Source: an uncultured Burkholderiales bacterium
Lineage (GTDB): Bacteria; Pseudomonadota; Gammaproteobacteria; Burkholderiales; Burkholderiaceae_C
DNA: 6,555 nucleotides
Assembly (NCBI GenBank): GCA_903856875.1
Contig: CAIODE010000428.1
Location: 1-6,555, forward strand
Direction of reading: 5' to 3'
Shown here: positions 6,307-6,555 of the stretch, one piece after another
Numbering within the stretch: the stretch's first letter is position 1
Layout of the letters: the number at the start of each line of letters is the position of its first letter
Translations under genes and position numbers: made by a program
Notes under the pieces: generated by a model
What the model saw: only the letters and a program-made list of their open reading frames with translations
Told to the model about the DNA's origin: nothing
The model's database searches: none

Positions 6307-6555
6307 TTAGTCGCTTGAAGCTTCGTTCATCGATGTGCTCATCTTGTGGCGATACCACTCGTGGAAATGTTGCATGCCGTCTTCCATGGGGCTTTGGTAG
6401 GGGCCCACTTCGTTGTCGCCCCGTTGCATTAGGGCTTTGCGACCCGCATCCATGCGCTCTGCAATTTCATCATCTTCTAAACATGTTTCCATGTAGGCCG
6501 CTTTTTGGGCTTCTACAAAATCGCGCTCGAAGGCCACGATTTCTTCGGGGTAATA
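6307..6555 (-). CDS. Probable Rieske non-heme iron oxygenase alpha subunit, C-terminal fragment
   Basis: The frame is open to the right edge and leaves the last 82 residues of a longer protein; the internal GTG at 6537 is not its start. Seen: a charged, helical stretch (E-D-D-E-I-A-E-R-M-D-A-G-R) followed by G-P-Y-Q-S-P-M-E-D-G-M-Q-H-F-H-E-W-Y-R and a short polar tail. A GPY-x(n)-E-x-G-x(n)-F-x-x-W-Y ending is what I recall from the catalytic domain of ring-hydroxylating and betaine/choline-type Rieske oxygenases. The [2Fe-2S] motif and the mononuclear-iron residues would lie outside the window, so this rests on the tail alone, and the substrate (aromatic acid, quaternary amine or other) is unknown. 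It is the first visible gene of the minus-strand unit, five bases before the permease start. Confidence 0.55.
   Translation of the reverse strand, partial: YYPEEIVAFERDFVEAQKAAYMETCLEDDEIAERMDAGRKALMQRGDNEVGPYQSPMEDGMQHFHEWYRHKMSTSMNEASSD

Overview
The window looks like chromosomal DNA of a freshwater-type betaproteobacterium, most likely Burkholderiales/Comamonadaceae. This is inferred from moderate GC, heavy TTG/GGC/GCC codon use and the style of the encoded proteins; no marker gene is present to prove it. It is densely coding: seven protein genes, two of them cut by the window edges. I see no tRNA, rRNA, CRISPR array, insertion sequence or phage gene.

Left, plus strand (2-3580): a tight three-gene unit. 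It begins with the C-terminal half of a PhnZ/TmpB-type HD-domain oxygenase, which cleaves the C-P bond of 1-hydroxy-phosphonates. One base later comes a ten-helix EamA/DMT permease of the kind known as 'phosphonate utilization associated membrane protein'. After 32 bases comes an 805-residue flavoprotein with a C-terminal folate-binding aminomethyltransferase-like half, of the sarcosine/dimethylglycine dehydrogenase family. The attractive reading is a catabolic cassette in which an N-methylated aminoethylphosphonate is oxidatively cleaved (TmpB makes glycine betaine plus phosphate) and the N-methyl groups are later removed by the flavoprotein into the folate pool. The partner 2-oxoglutarate hydroxylase (TmpA/PhnY*) would have to lie upstream of the window.

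Middle, plus strand (3581-4513): a 78-base spacer with a possible -10 box and two mutually exclusive hairpins, then a ZIP-family divalent metal transporter with a very His-rich cytoplasmic loop and non-canonical residues in its metal-site motifs.

Right, minus strand (4531-6555), convergent with the ZIP gene: in transcription order, the last 82 residues of a probable Rieske oxygenase alpha subunit, a second EamA/DMT permease, and a two-domain 3-mercaptopyruvate sulfurtransferase. Gene spacings of 5 and 10 bases, and a sulfurtransferase ribosome site that touches the permease stop codon, indicate a translationally coupled operon.

No single gene here is of an unknown family. The novelty lies in the combination: phosphonate C-P cleavage, a DMT permease and methylamine demethylation in one transcription unit.
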